In this document: in pieces, positions 53,484 through 64,000 of the stretch | How positions within the stretch are numbered: the stretch's first letter is position 1 | How the letters are laid out: every line of letters starts with the position of its first letter | Source: Heterobasidion occidentale | Lineage: Eukaryota; Basidiomycota; Agaricomycetes; Russulales; Bondarzewiaceae | Reading direction: 5' to 3' | DNA length: 64,000 bases | Assembly: GCA_039111635.1 (NCBI GenBank) | Contig: JBCAQO010000010.1 | Span: forward strand, 124,001 to 188,000 | Made by a program: the position numbers and the translations under genes | The notes under the pieces: model-generated | What the model was told of the DNA's origin: nothing | Database searches by the model: none | What the model saw: the letters and a program-made list of their open reading frames with translations, nothing else

Positions 53484-56400
53484 GCCCGAACCAGAAATTA
53501 TAAGGTTCCGACATGGGCTGAAGAAGACGTTCCGGAGGACGGTGACGGACTTCCGGCACTTCCCTCCAAGGATCTTGAAGAAGATGGAGTCTATCTTGTT
53601 AGATGCCTGGATACGGGAACATTACAGGCACTGGAATTATACAACGACTCCGAAGAAGGCGTCGACATACATCGCGCCGAAACCACGGAACTTCCATATG
53701 CCAATACACCGGCTCAAGGAAGCAAACCTGTCAAAGCACCGACAGGAAAACAAACGAAGCACACCAACTCACAAAGACTGGCAGAAGAAGCCGCCAAAGG
53801 GAAACCCGAACTATCCTTCGAAGAAATAGTGCCGAAGGAATACTGGAATTATAGGAAGGTTTTCGAAGGTCGACCAAAGGGACAGCTACCGCTCTCTCGA
53901 CCTTGGGATCACAAGATAGAGATCAAGGAAGGAATGGATCACTCGCTCAAACCCAAGCTATACAGTCTTAGCCCTGGAGAGCAAGTGGAACTCAAGAAAT
54001 TCATAGACGAAAACCTCCAGAAAGGATTCATCAGAGAATCCAAATCGCACATGGCATCCCCATTCTTCTTCATCAAGAAAAAGAACGGGAAACTACGACC
54101 AGTAATGGATTATCGCAAACTCAATGAAATAACAATCAAGAACAAGTACCCTTTGCCGATTATTCAAGAATTACTGGACCTTCTAGCCAAAGCCGTATAC
54201 TTTTCACTAATGGATGTCGATACAGGATATAACAACGTACGCATGAAGGAAGGAAGCGAGAAACTAGCCGCGTTCGTCACCAATCTAGGAATGTACGAAC
54301 CTCTGGTGATGTTCTTTGGATTAACCAACTCGCCGGCAACATTCCAAACTATGATGAATGCCCTCTTCAAAGACCTCATCTACGCCGGATTAGTAGCAAT
54401 CTATATGGACGACATCCTAGTATTCTCTAAAACGATGGACGATCACATCAAGACGGTTCGAAAGGTTTTACAGATCTTACAAGACAACGACCTGTACCTA
54501 CAACCCTCGAAGTGCCACTTCCACAAAAAGAAAATCGACTATCTCGGATATGTTATATCACACGGACATCTGGAAATGGACCCGATTAAAGTAGCCGGCA
54601 TTATGGACTGGCCGACCCCTGGAAAAGTCAAGGAAGTGCAATCATTTTTAGGGTTTTGCAACTTTTATCGCAGATTTATCAAAGATTACTCAAAGATAGC
54701 ACGACCGCTATTTGAGTTAACACAGAAGGAACGCACCTGGGATTGGACACCAGCATGCGAAGAAGCGTTTCAAACGCTAAAACGAATATTCACAGAATCT
54801 CCGGTGCTCGTTATGCCAGACACAAGGAATCCGTTTCGCATTGAATGCGATGCTTCCGACTTCGCCACCGGAGCAGTTTTATCACAAGTCGCCGAAGATG
54901 GAAAATGGCACCCATGTGCTTATATTTCCAAGTCGCTCTCACCAACAGAACGCAACTACCCAATCTATGATAAAGAGTTGCTAGCAGTTGTTCGAGCTTT
55001 TGAAGCTTGGCGACACTATTTGGAGGGCGCCGACCACCCGGTAGACGTCTGGACGGACCACAAGAACCTCGAATGGTTCCGTTCAAGCCAGAAACTCAAC
55101 CGTCGACAAGCACGATGGTCACTCTACCTCTCGCGTTTCGACTACAAGTTGACGCACAAGGCAGGAGTCACTAATAAATCCGACGGTCTGTCACGGCGTC
55201 CAGACCATAAAAAGGGGGTGGAATTTGACAATTCAGGCGAAACACTCTTGGAGCCCAAACTTTTCAACAACACAGAAAATATCCGAAGACCTTTCGCAGA
55301 AATCAATGCCATTAATACAGACAACAGTTGGGACCCTCATCAAATACTTCACATTAGGGCAACTGGACGAGGAGGCGTTACCATAATAGATGAAGACCTC
55401 CGGAAACGAATCATTGAAGAAAACAGGAAAGACGAATGGCTGTTAGAAACCTTAGCCAAGATTAAAACCTTAGGACCTCGAAATATGAAAAAAGGTTACA
55501 AGAATTGGAACGAAGAAGAAGGATTGGTCCTTCATCGAGGAAAGATATATGTTCCTCGAAACGAACAACTTCGTCAAGATATCATCAAACTAAACCATGA
55601 CAATCTAGCAGCAGGACATAGGACAAAGGGAACTCTAGCATTAGTCGGACAAGAATTCACTTGGCCAGGAATATCGAACACAGTGCACCAATATGTGGAA
55701 GGATGCGCCATCTGTCAATCCACCAAGAACGACACACATCCCACCATGGTGCCCCTACAACCAACAGAAATCCCAGATCGACCTTTTGGAACAATAACCA
55801 TGGATTTTATTACAGATCTACCAGAATCAAACGGATACGACTCGTTACATGTAGTAACCGATCGATTCACCAAAACCGCAGTAATAACTCCATGCCTGAA
55901 AACCATAGACTCGGATGGAACGGCCAAATCTTGCTAGAAAACACCTGGAGACGCTATGGATTGCCAGACAAAATCATATCGGATAGAGGAACTCAATTCG
56001 CTTCAAAAGTAGCGCAAGCCCTGCTCAAAGAATTAGGAATCAAATCTGCTTTAAGCACAGCCTATCACCCACAGACGGACGGCGCTACTGAACGAATGAA
56101 TCAGGAATTGGAACAATACCTAAGAGCATTTTGCAGCTCTTCACAGGACGATTGGGCCGGACTAATCCCCTACGCGGAATACGCCCACAACACCCATCAG
56201 CACTCAGCCACGCAGAAGTCACCATTTGAACTTCTCCATGGATATCAACCACGGGCTTACCCAGCCATCATCGGAAACACGAATGTCCCCACCGCCGATG
56301 CTCGCCTCGAAGCTCTGCAACGTGCTAGGAAGGAAGCACAAGCCAGCCTCGAAATTGCAGCCGAAGCCATGAGGATACAGCACGACCGTTTTGGAACGGA

Positions 56401-57228
56401 CCTGCCCCCTTTCAAGAAAGGAGATCAAGTATGGCTTGATGGAAGAACATCCACACCGATCACCCATCAGAGAAACTGAGACCCAAACACTTTGGGCCAT
56501 TTGAAATCACCGACACCATAGGAAATGTCAACTTCAGGTTGAAACTGCCCAACAGCTGGAAGCGCATTCACGACGTCTTCCATGCTAGTCGACTCACGCC
56601 CTACAAGGAAAACGAAGTCTATGGCCCGAACTACCCTAAACCGGCTCCGGACCTGATCGAAGGGCAAGAAGAATTCGAAGTCGAAGCCATTGTCGGAGCT
56701 CGACGCTTCGGAAGATGGAAGATCTGCAGTACCTGATCAAATGGAAGGGCTACCCGGAATCGGACAACTCTTGGGAAGCCGCGGCAAACGTCACTAACGC
56801 ACAAGAAGCCATAAAGGACTTCTACCGCCGGCACCCTCGGGCAGTCAAAGGAATGGAAGCCTCCATTCTGGCCCTGGTATCGAATTAGAACTCAACAGAG
56901 TAGCCGAAGAAGATCAAATCAGAAAGAAGCTCGAGAAGCATCCGATCGGAAAGAAGCTTCTCGCTACAGGATTAGCTATCCCCCAGATCATGGAAGAGAT
57001 CAACAAACGAATGACGCAGCTAAAGAGGCCGCCCTGGTTCCTCGATCAAAAGTGCCACCACCGGCGATCAACGATCGAGAAGCGCAGCCAAAGAAGCCCA
57101 ATATAGATTCGTCTCGATCAAAGCTGCAGCAGAAGCGATCGGACAACTCTAATTGGCGGACTCAAGCATACCAGGAGCTACAAAAGCAGACCAACCGAGG
57201 ATTGGCATGGCCAGGCAAACGACTATGA
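53484..57228 (+). pseudogene. GypsyB pol copy 2: RT, RNase H, integrase, chromodomain
   Basis: One frame runs to 55937 and holds RT (KLRPVMDYRKLNEITIKNKY, active site IYMDDILVFSKTMDDH), RNase H ([45 protein letters not shown]) and the start of integrase (HDNLAAGH, CAICQSTK, TMDFITDLPESNGYDS). Single-base losses relative to copy 1 shift the frame at about 55925, 56442, 56720 and 56878. Between them the core (ISDRGTQFASKVAQ, ATERMNQELEQYL) and the chromodomain (LIKWKGYPESDNSWEAA) are readable. Catalytic residues of RT and integrase are intact. The pol stop is at 57226-57228. Confidence 0.88.
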
Positions 57229-57371
57229 CCCCTTTCGACCCCACTCTATCCACAGTAGCCGTTTATACCGTCGTCGCGACTCTTGCTCTCACCGCTGTCT
57301 CCATCGCCATCGCCCTTGTTCTAGGATCTGTTCACGCTGCTGCCACCATTGGCGTCTCCTCCATCGTATAA
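57207..57371 (+). CDS. GypsyB small membrane-protein ORF, copy 2
   Basis: Same 54-codon frame as in copy 1 (MARQTTMTPFDPTLSTVAVY, then a long hydrophobic run), also open from an upstream Met at 57153. Its TAA stop (57369-57371) is part of the TATA box. It stays open although the surrounding pol and ORF3 frames of this copy are broken. Confidence 0.4.
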   Translation: MARQTTMTPFDPTLSTVAVYTVVATLALTAVSIAIALVLGSVHAAATIGVSSIV

Positions 57372-57374
57372 AAG
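57367..57374 (+). promoter_or_regulatory. Internal TATA box upstream of ORF3, copy 2
   Basis: TATAAAAG, 58 nt before the ORF3 ATG at 57425. A start about 25-30 nt downstream would leave a short leader of about 25-30 nt for ORF3. Confidence 0.55.
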
Positions 57375-57424
57375 ACACCCTGCATCGGACAGAAACATTC
57401 CTCAGCATCCCAGCTACAACTCGA

Positions 57425-59086
57425 ATGTCCCTTGCCCCGCACACCTTTTCTTACACAACTCCCCCGCTATATCCTCAGTAACATCAGAATGACCTCCGCG
57501 ACCACTTCCCTCACGCCTCCAACACCTCCTCCCCCAACCCCTTCATCCTTCGCACCATCTCTCGCCCACTACCACACCCACGCTCATTGATGACACGGAC
57601 TCAGATTACGACAGCGAGGACGACATCCCTTCCGAAGGCGTCCCAGTCGCCGATCCCCTTACAGAGTTTATTCCCCGGTTCCCAGCTGAAATGCCAAACC
57701 CCCACATCGCCATTCCTCCGTTGGCTTTCGCCATTCACAACGAAAACCCTCGTATTCGAATCCGCGCCATACCCAACCCCCTCTACGACATCCGTCTCTA
57801 CCAGGACTGAATACGAATCATAGCATCTACCACCTCACGCTCGCCGAGGACGAGGCACCTATTATTCTGAACCAGCCTGGCTTGAAGAACCCCCGTGCTT
57901 TTCTTTTCTATTTACAGCAAGCAGTCTGGGCGCAAGCCTATCAGGTTTTCTCGGGACCGCTCAACCAGACCCAAGCTATTCTCCTCGCCAACCTCACCGT
58001 CACCTCCTACCGCATGAAAGGATTGATCAATCTCCCCGCCATCCGCAACGACATGATCAATTTCCGACTGGGAGGAGTCTTCACCACCAGCTCCATCCTC
58101 CTACAGGCGCACGCCATACCAGCCTGGCTCGATGTACTGGCTCGGATCCGCTACAAGGAGAACACGATCCGTTGGTTCCGATTCGCAGGACATAATGGAG
58201 CACGTCTAGAGATCGAAGAATATGTTCCTAAAGGACTACTGCCGACCCACTCCTTCCCGCTTAACAGTCGAGGGGTTCACCCCATTGCGTGCTACTGGCC
58301 CGGCGGATGTACCCCAGGATAACGTTAGGCCCTGGGTTATGACCAAACCGGATATACAGGAACAGGGGTTTCACCAGATCCACGCTGAGGAACCCATGAC
58401 AGTCGATCCCCTGGTCAATACCGAGCCCGATCTCCCGGCGGTAGACCCCTTTCAGCCCACCGAAGAAGAGACCGCCGAATTCACGCGACCCACCAGTCCC
58501 CCTTACGACCCCGAACAAGTCGTCTGGGATCGCCAGGTACTTCGGCCGCTACCGGTACCACCCCCGTCACCCCCTGCTGTGTCCCCATCCCCCCCCCTAC
58601 TCGGCGACGACCTCACCCGTCCTATCATTGTCGACGAAGCCTCCCCCCAGTCGCCGGACGTTCCTTGCGCAACTGAAGAGGGATGGCCTGCAGACGCACT
58701 GGACTCCGAAAACGTCTGGCCTAACCCGCCTACTCTCCCGCCTTCTCCCCCACCGTCCCGCCACTCGTAACTGCTGGGAATGTGGACGCGCCGGCCATCT
58801 CGTCGTGGGATGTCCAATCACGGGCATTCGCCAGAGAACGGACGTTACGGCGCGCGGCTTTCTTCAAGACTATGACAGGCATCGCATGCAGTCCCGGCGC
58901 CTTCGTCTACAGATGGATAGGACGGCTGAAGAATACGGATACCACAAGCAGGCGTTGGATCATTTAATCGACACCGCGAACTGGACCGGATACCCCGCTC
59001 GGAACATCCCCACCTTCGACGAAGTTCACCTGAGGAGACCCGCCCCTACCATCGGTGCACCCGCCAAGCGCCGAAGACTTGTATAG
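57425..59086 (+). pseudogene. GypsyB ORF3, broken copy 2
   Basis: Aligns with the intact ORF3 at complement 42437-44098. Single-base changes break the N-terminal part (about 57455-57810), and there are further frame changes at about 58320 and 58735. Readable blocks include AFLFYLQQAVWAQAYQVFSG, WLDVLARIRYKENTIRWFRF, the zinc knuckle CWECGRAGHLVVGC and the end APAKRRRLV. The stop overlaps the polypurine tract. Confidence 0.75.
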
Positions 59087-59097
59087 AGAGGGGGTAG
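59085..59097 (+). other. Polypurine tract, GypsyB copy 2
   Basis: AGAGAGGGGGTAG directly before the 3' LTR, identical to copy 1. Confidence 0.88.
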
Positions 59098-59932
59098 TGT
59101 TAGGACCGCGTCCTAACACGTGCTTCGCACGTGAGTGGATAGGCTGGTCAAGTGCTTCGGACTTGTTGCAGACTCGGACCGTTTTCTATGACTCCTTACT
59201 ATTTACATGCTAACGCATGAACGCTGACCTTTGGTTCCTGATTCTTGATGTGGACAGACATTGGTTCCTGACCCCCGTTCCTGGTTCTTGATCGATCGAA
59301 GATGTGGATGGACATTAGTGATCGGATTACTATATTTGGTTATACGGCAGGTCGATGAGGTATTCTAGCTTACGGATCTCGATCGTTGACTTCGGTACCT
59401 GAGAAGTGCACGGACCAGATCGCGATCCTGCCCTAGACACTTCTGTACGTAAATAGCCGAGATGAGCTTCTAAGAAGCTCAGCTCGTTCACCTGTAATAC
59501 ACTCGATCTCTGCACTGCACCCGGCGTCTGGCTACCTTCTTAGCCCACGCTTCGTGATCTCTGTCAGATCTGAGAAACTCTTTGCACGGTCTGACGAAGC
59601 ACTGGACTCGTCTCCCTTCCCTCCCCCTCCCTCTACTCATCCGCTTCTATACCGGGCTAGCTGCCTACCGCGTTCTCAGTTGGACACCCCCTCGTGTCAT
59701 CTGTTGGACAGGAGAAGATCATCCGGTTCCTCCTCATCATCGAGAAGACCTCGAAGATCACCTTCTCAATCTCTTCGAGAACAAAGCCGACAGCGACCCC
59801 GAGTTCCTCGAAAGAACCCAAAGACGATCCATCGTCTTCATCCATTGGAGTCTACGACTATACGAACCAGTGGAGGTTTAGCCTAGGGACCCCTTCGTGC
59901 ATCGGTGCACGTGATAGGTCTCCGACCTAACA
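59098..59932 (+). repeat. LTR-B, 3' LTR of GypsyB copy 2
   Basis: 835 bp with the same termini and terminal hairpins as the 5' LTR. Differences from the 5' LTR are few and look mostly like C/T or G/A changes plus small indels. Confidence 0.92.
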
Positions 59933-60439
59933 TAGATACAGGGGAACGAAGAGGTTCGTATTCGTAGATACGAATGAACGAAGTACACAGTACGAAGACT
60001 GTGTAAGAACGAAGAGAATAGACTGAAGATCCTCAGCCTATTCTATGGGCCTTATATACTGTATGGGGTATAGGGTAAGAGTCCGTGTGCTTCTCCAGGT
60101 TTCCATCCTAGGAGAGCTGTGGCCGCCGCCTTTCTCTGTCGGCGCCTACTCTTGTACTTCTCTAGTCGCACTGATCCATCATGGTGCGACGAGGTGCTTA
60201 CCCGTAAGCCCTAAGCCCATGGCATGTGAATGCCTCCCTTATTACTGTGTGAACTTCGTGATCCTCGTGTTCCTCCAATATAGCCTTTACCGATGTCTTG
60301 AAGAACCATCGGTCTTGTCGGCTCCTAAGGACATGCCGAATACCTTGATGTACGCTCCGTAGTGGAGCCGCCTAGCATGTGATGCTTGATCCATCGGTTA
60401 GACCGGCCGCGAAGGGCCCCGATCGGTCAAGTCATAACA
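59933..60439 (-). mobile_element. Partial LTR-A, minus orientation
   Basis: On the minus strand it begins TGTTATGACTTGACC at 60439 and follows LTR-A to about the CCTGTATC region. It is then cut off at the GypsyB LTR end (59932), losing roughly the last 100 bp of the LTR. Its other edge lies within GypsyC pol sequence. It was therefore inserted in GypsyC before the GypsyB junction formed. Confidence 0.8.
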
Positions 60440-63402
60440 ACTCCTACCTTGACATTTTCAGTGAAGTACGATCGTCAAGGCTCCCCAAGCACACCATATG
60501 GGACCATGCAATAAATCTCAAGCCGTCTTTCAAACCCCAGGCTCCAAGGATATTCCCCTTGAGCCCGGAAAAACATGACGAGCTAGGAAAATTTGTCAAG
60601 GAGCACCTTTCTAGAGGAACAATATGTTGATTGATAGCACACAGCGCGGCCTCCTTCTTCTTTATAAAGAAGAAGGATGGAAAACTACGCCCGGTACAGG
60701 ATTATTGCCACCTTAATGAACACACCATTCGAGACATCTGTCCCCTACCATTAATCCAAGAACTCTTGGATATTATTTGAGGGGCAATGGTATTCTCGAA
60801 ATTGGATGTTCGGTGGGGATATAACAATGTGCGCATCAAGGAAGGGGACAAGTCCAAGGCAGCTTTTGTAACGCCATTGGGACTCTTTGAACCTACGGTA
60901 ATGTTCTTTGGGCTGTGCAATTCCCCAGGGACCTTCCAGGCCATGATGAACATGATCTTCCAAGAGCTCATCCTGGCCCGGAAAATCACAGTATATATGG
61001 ACAACATCCTCATCTTCACAAGAACCATGGCAGAACACATCGTGATTGTTTGATGGGTCCTCCAAATCCTGCACGACAATGATCTTTATCTCAAACCAGA
61101 GAAATGCGAGTTCCACAAGGAAAAGCTAAACTACTTGGGATACACGATTTCAAAGGATCACGTCGCCATAGAGGATTCAATTGAAGCGATCTAGGAATGG
61201 CCCATCCCACATACAGTCCGAGACATCCGCTCTTTCTTAGGCTTAGGAAATTTCTATCGGCGATTCATTGACAAGTTCTCCTTGATCGCGCGACCCCTAC
61301 ACGACCTTACCAAGAAAGACACAAAATGGGACTGGACCACGGATTGCCAACAGGCTTTTGACCGGTTGAAGAAAGCCTTCATTAGTCAACCCATCCTACT
61401 ATACCCCGACCCAATGCGCCCATACTGGCTCATCACCGACACCTCCCTCTCCGCATATGGTGCAGTCCTCTTACAGGAAGGACCTGATAACGACTGGCAC
61501 CCAGTGGCATACCTCTCGGGATTGTTTTCACCACCCGAAAAGAATTACGACGTGCATGACCGCAAACTCCTTGCAATCATCAAGGCACTGAAACACTGGA
61601 AACATTATCTCAAAGGCGCTAGACACCCCTTTGAGATCTGGATGGACCACAAGAACCTGGAACACTTTCAGACGGTGCGAGACCTATCAAGGCGACAAGC
61701 GCGCTGGAGTCTGTTTTTGTCCCGATTTGACTTCCAGCTCAGCTACAAAGCCGGAACTACCAATCACGCTGATGCTCTGTCCAGGCGTCCAGACCTTAGT
61801 GAGGGGGTGGAATCTGATAACAAGGCACAGACTCTGCTCCTGTCCAGGCTTTTCACCGAGTCCAGTGAAACTCTGGTAGATTCTAGCGAAAGCATACACG
61901 TCAAAGCAACAGAACTTGTATCTTCGGACATCCTCTCCCTCATTCGACACTCACGCTCAGAACACAATTTGTTAGTTGATGTCGCCCTCAAGAAGTTGTT
62001 GGAGAAAGGACCAAAAGCAATGAAGGGTGACTTAGGGAAATGGACACATGAAGACGGCATCACAAGACGAGATGGCTACATATGCGTTCCAAAAGACGAC
62101 CTCCTCTGGCGAATGATTGTTAGGATGCACCACGACACTATGGCTACAGGACACCTGGGTCAAGCAAAGACTTTGGAATTGGTACAACGCTATTATTGGT
62201 GGTTGAGCATGACCAAATTTGTCCATCAATACGTGAATGGATGTGCAGTTTGCCAGTCCACCAAGAATCTACCTCACAGGACTCATCCACCGATTCAACC
62301 ATTGGAAACCACGAACGTCCCTTGGCATTTTATTTCCACCAACTTTGTGACAGACCTTCCGGAAAGCAGAGGGTACGACTCGATAAACATGGTGGTGGAT
62401 CAAGGCCTGTCCAAAGGAATAGTCGTAACCCCGTGTAAGAAGACAATCATGGCCGAAGAAACCACGACGCTCTTCTAGGACAATGTGTTCAAACGATATG
62501 GTCTGCCGACCAAGGTGGTATCCGACAGAGGCCCTCAACTCACGGCGAAGTTCAGGCGAGAACTATGGAAAGGACTAGGAATTACTCCAGCCCTCAGTAT
62601 GGCTTATCACCCCCAGACGGATGGAGAAACTGAACCGGTTAATCAGGAGATCGAACAATTCTTGTGCATATTCTGCAACTATTATCAAGATAACTGGGTA
62701 GACCTGCTACCCTTTGCAGAATTCTCCCATAACACCCGGAGACACTCTGCTACAGGGAAATCACTATTTGAAGTCCTCTATGGGTTCAATCCACCATATT
62801 CGGTCAACTCGGCATTGGAGACCAAGGTGCCCACAGTAACTGAACATTTACAGCTAATCAAGGAAGTCCAAGAGGATGCGGCTGCCAGTCTACAGATAGC
62901 AGCGCAGCATGCCAAGGACTGGGACCTACACCAGAAACTTCCACAGTGGGAAACAGGAACCCAAGTTTGGTTAGAAGGAGCCCATATTTGGACGACTCAC
63001 CCAAAGTTCAAACTGGCACCTAGGTGTTATGGTCCTTTTCAAGTGACCGAAAGAATTGGCCCCCTGGCTTATTGGCTGAAAATACCTGAAACATGGAAGA
63101 TACACCCTGTATTTCATGCCTCTGTGCTCACCGAATATCATGAGACAGAGGCCCATGGGGGGAACTTCCCCAGACCAGCACCAGAAATCCTGAATGAAGA
63201 AGAGCACTACAAAGTGGAGACCATTATGGATTCAAGACGCCAGGGACGAGGAACCAAATACCTCGTCAAGTGGGTCGGATACTCCGAAGCCAATAACACT
63301 TGGGAACCCTTTGCCCTCCTCAAAGATACGGCTGACGAGGCGCTTCGTGAGTGTCATGAAAGCTATCCCGACAAGCCCCGACCGGCAGCGATTAAGCTGT
63401 AG
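60440..63402 (+). pseudogene. GypsyC pol: RT, RNase H, integrase, chromodomain
   Basis: A single frame from SYLDIFSEVRSSRLPKHTIW to KPRPAAIKL (63402), with stops at about 60628, 60778, 61051, 61191 and 62476. RT: KKDGKLRPVQDYCHLNEHTI and TVYMDNILIFT, where the second active-site Asp is Asn. RNase H: LITDTSLSAYGAVLLQEG, WMDHKNLEHF. Integrase: MHHDTMATGHLGQ, CAVCQSTK, NFVTDLPESRGYDS (first Asp lost to Asn), VSDRGPQLTAKFRREL and YHPQTDGETEPVNQEIEQF. Chromodomain: DSRRQGRGTKYLVKWVGYSE plus ANNTWEPF. Several lost residues (Asp to Asn, Arg to Cys, Arg to stop, Arg to Gln relative to GypsyB) fit C-to-T change at CpG on one or other strand. Confidence 0.88.
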
Positions 63403-63407
63403 GAAGG

Positions 63408-63416
63408 TATATAAAG
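63408..63416 (+). promoter_or_regulatory. Internal TATA box after GypsyC pol
   Basis: TATATAAAG begins six bases after the pol stop and 52 nt before the next ATG (63460). This is the same arrangement as in GypsyB. Confidence 0.5.
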
Positions 63417-63459
63417 AGGAACGACCTCCCTTCTCAAAGCAAGGAATCCTCCCAAGTGC

Positions 63460-64000
63460 ATGTCCGACCACTCCTCTCTTGAATACTCCCCTGAACGTGC
63501 TATGCTCATCGATGAAGGAACTACCTCTTCGCCATCAAGAAATCCCTCACCAGACATCATTTGGGCCGTGGCCAACCCCGACACTGGACGACTTGGCCGA
63601 AGCAGCCGTCCAGCGACTCCAGAGGGAGTTTCCATACCAGTCTTCACCCACCTCACCACACTTGTCATCGAGGATCAAACGGAATTATGAGCCTCACCAC
63701 GGGCTGAGAGAGCTCATGACGAGCACAATGAGGGATGCCAAGAAGAAGGAAGACCGGTTCCGTCAACGCCTCCGCGACTGACGACAGCATTGGCTCAAGG
63801 AGACGCAAGACAGAAAACGAGAGGTGGAAGAGGATCAAGAAACCATGCAGATTTAGCACCGCCTGCAGTTGCTGAAACAGATGTACAAGAACCAGCAATG
63901 ACTAGTGCATCGGCTGCCAGGACCAGAGGACCCACTGTCGGTGGTAGAGATTTGCACCCCCGAGAATTGGAAGGATTAGGGGATGCGCTACTTCAGCGCA
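63460..64000 (+). pseudogene. GypsyC downstream ORF, broken, continues beyond window
   Basis: Starts MSDHSSLEYSPERAMLIDEG and runs as a Ser/Pro-rich acidic segment. After a one-base frame change at about 63575 it reads PTLDDLAEAAVQRLQREFPY, GLRELMTSTMRDAKKKEDRF and a Lys/Glu/Gln-rich helical stretch (KREVEEDQETM, RLQLLKQMYKNQQ) with three stops. It may form a coiled coil. There is no similarity I can see to GypsyB ORF3 within the window, and no zinc knuckle is visible before the window ends. Function is unknown. Confidence 0.5.

Larger units (their letters stand above)
49562..59932 (+). mobile_element. GypsyB copy 2, LTR to LTR, 10.4 kb
   Basis: Complete layout: LTR (49562-50394), primer site, pre-gag region, gag, protease-RT-RNase H-integrase-chromodomain, small membrane ORF, internal TATA box, ORF3, polypurine tract and LTR (59098-59932). 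It is a Tf1/sushi-type chromovirus. Flanks do not match (CCGAC before, TAGAT after), so there is no target duplication. It abuts the gag of inverted copy 1 on the left and a truncated LTR-A on the right. The two LTRs are very similar, indicating recent insertion. Its frames carry several single-base deletions relative to copy 1. Confidence 0.92.
60440..64000 (+). mobile_element. GypsyC: Ty3 chromovirus, pol and downstream ORF, runs off window
   Basis: Plus-strand pol from the start of RT to the chromodomain, then a TATA box and a further ORF to the end of the window. Gag, protease and the 5' LTR are missing on the left, where a minus-oriented LTR-A abuts. It is related to but clearly distinct from GypsyB pol. 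The pol has five in-frame stops but no frame change over about 2.9 kb, in contrast to GypsyB. Confidence 0.88.

Noticed and set aside
60440..60700. Treating GypsyC pol as the lost pol of GypsyA
   Set aside because: LTR-A at 59933-60439 is in the opposite orientation to GypsyC pol, and no protease or gag joins them; the link cannot be shown.

Overview
The window is eukaryotic, from a basidiomycete fungus and most likely an Agaricomycete. Its genes have many short (about 50-65 bp) GT-AG introns, the host coding DNA is GC-rich, and it carries a Plavaka-type CACTA transposase, Tf1/sushi-type Ty3 retrotransposons with chromodomains, a DUF3684 ATPase gene, tandem cytochrome P450s and NACHT-WD40 (NWD) remnants. 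I saw no tRNA, rRNA or CRISPR. A 100-N scaffold gap lies at 11633-11732.

Layout. 1-6103: a decayed Plavaka transposase with a C2H2-like N-terminus, interrupted by two insertions and followed by a 32-bp minisatellite. 6507-11632: an unknown broken reading frame, then the pol of an old Ty3 element (GypsyD). 12009-18702: a multi-exon gene for a GHKL ATPase (DUF3684 family) ending in an HExxH-containing domain. 18811-24244: two tandem minus-strand P450 paralogs. 27267-28611 and 28854-30607: HMG-CoA lyase and an alpha/beta hydrolase, convergent, both ending in a peroxisomal PTS1-like tripeptide. 32958-33937: Hikeshi/OPI10. 34889-38916: two NWD pseudogene tails around a small hypothetical gene and a solo LTR. 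39376 to the end: a nest of Ty3 elements. It holds GypsyA (5' LTR plus gag), two GypsyB copies in inverted orientation (a truncated minus copy at 41579-49561 and an LTR-to-LTR plus copy at 49562-59932), another LTR-A at 59933-60439, and GypsyC pol from 60440.

The most interesting signals are in the retroelements. GypsyB has a downstream module after pol: a small membrane-protein frame whose stop codon lies inside a TATA box, then a 553-codon ORF with its own CCHC zinc knuckle, then the polypurine tract. GypsyC, a different element, also has a TATA box just after the pol stop and a further ORF about 50 nt downstream. GypsyA and GypsyB each have a 10-nt primer-binding site, two bases after the LTR, that is the exact reverse complement of a 10-mer lying 31-34 nt downstream of the LTR TATA box. 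This is the arrangement expected for Tf1-type self-priming. LTR-B carries a pair of perfect hairpins at each end.

In the host genes, HMG-CoA lyase has a 6-nt microexon carrying one of its catalytic-motif histidines, and one P450 has two adjacent GC-AG introns. Several genes (DUF3684, P450-A, HMG-CoA lyase) and the GypsyB copies carry scattered frame breaks, mostly single-base losses at short homopolymers. P450-B, the hydrolase and Hikeshi read cleanly. I think base-level assembly errors are the likeliest cause, but pseudogenisation is not excluded. Coordinates of multi-exon genes span introns.
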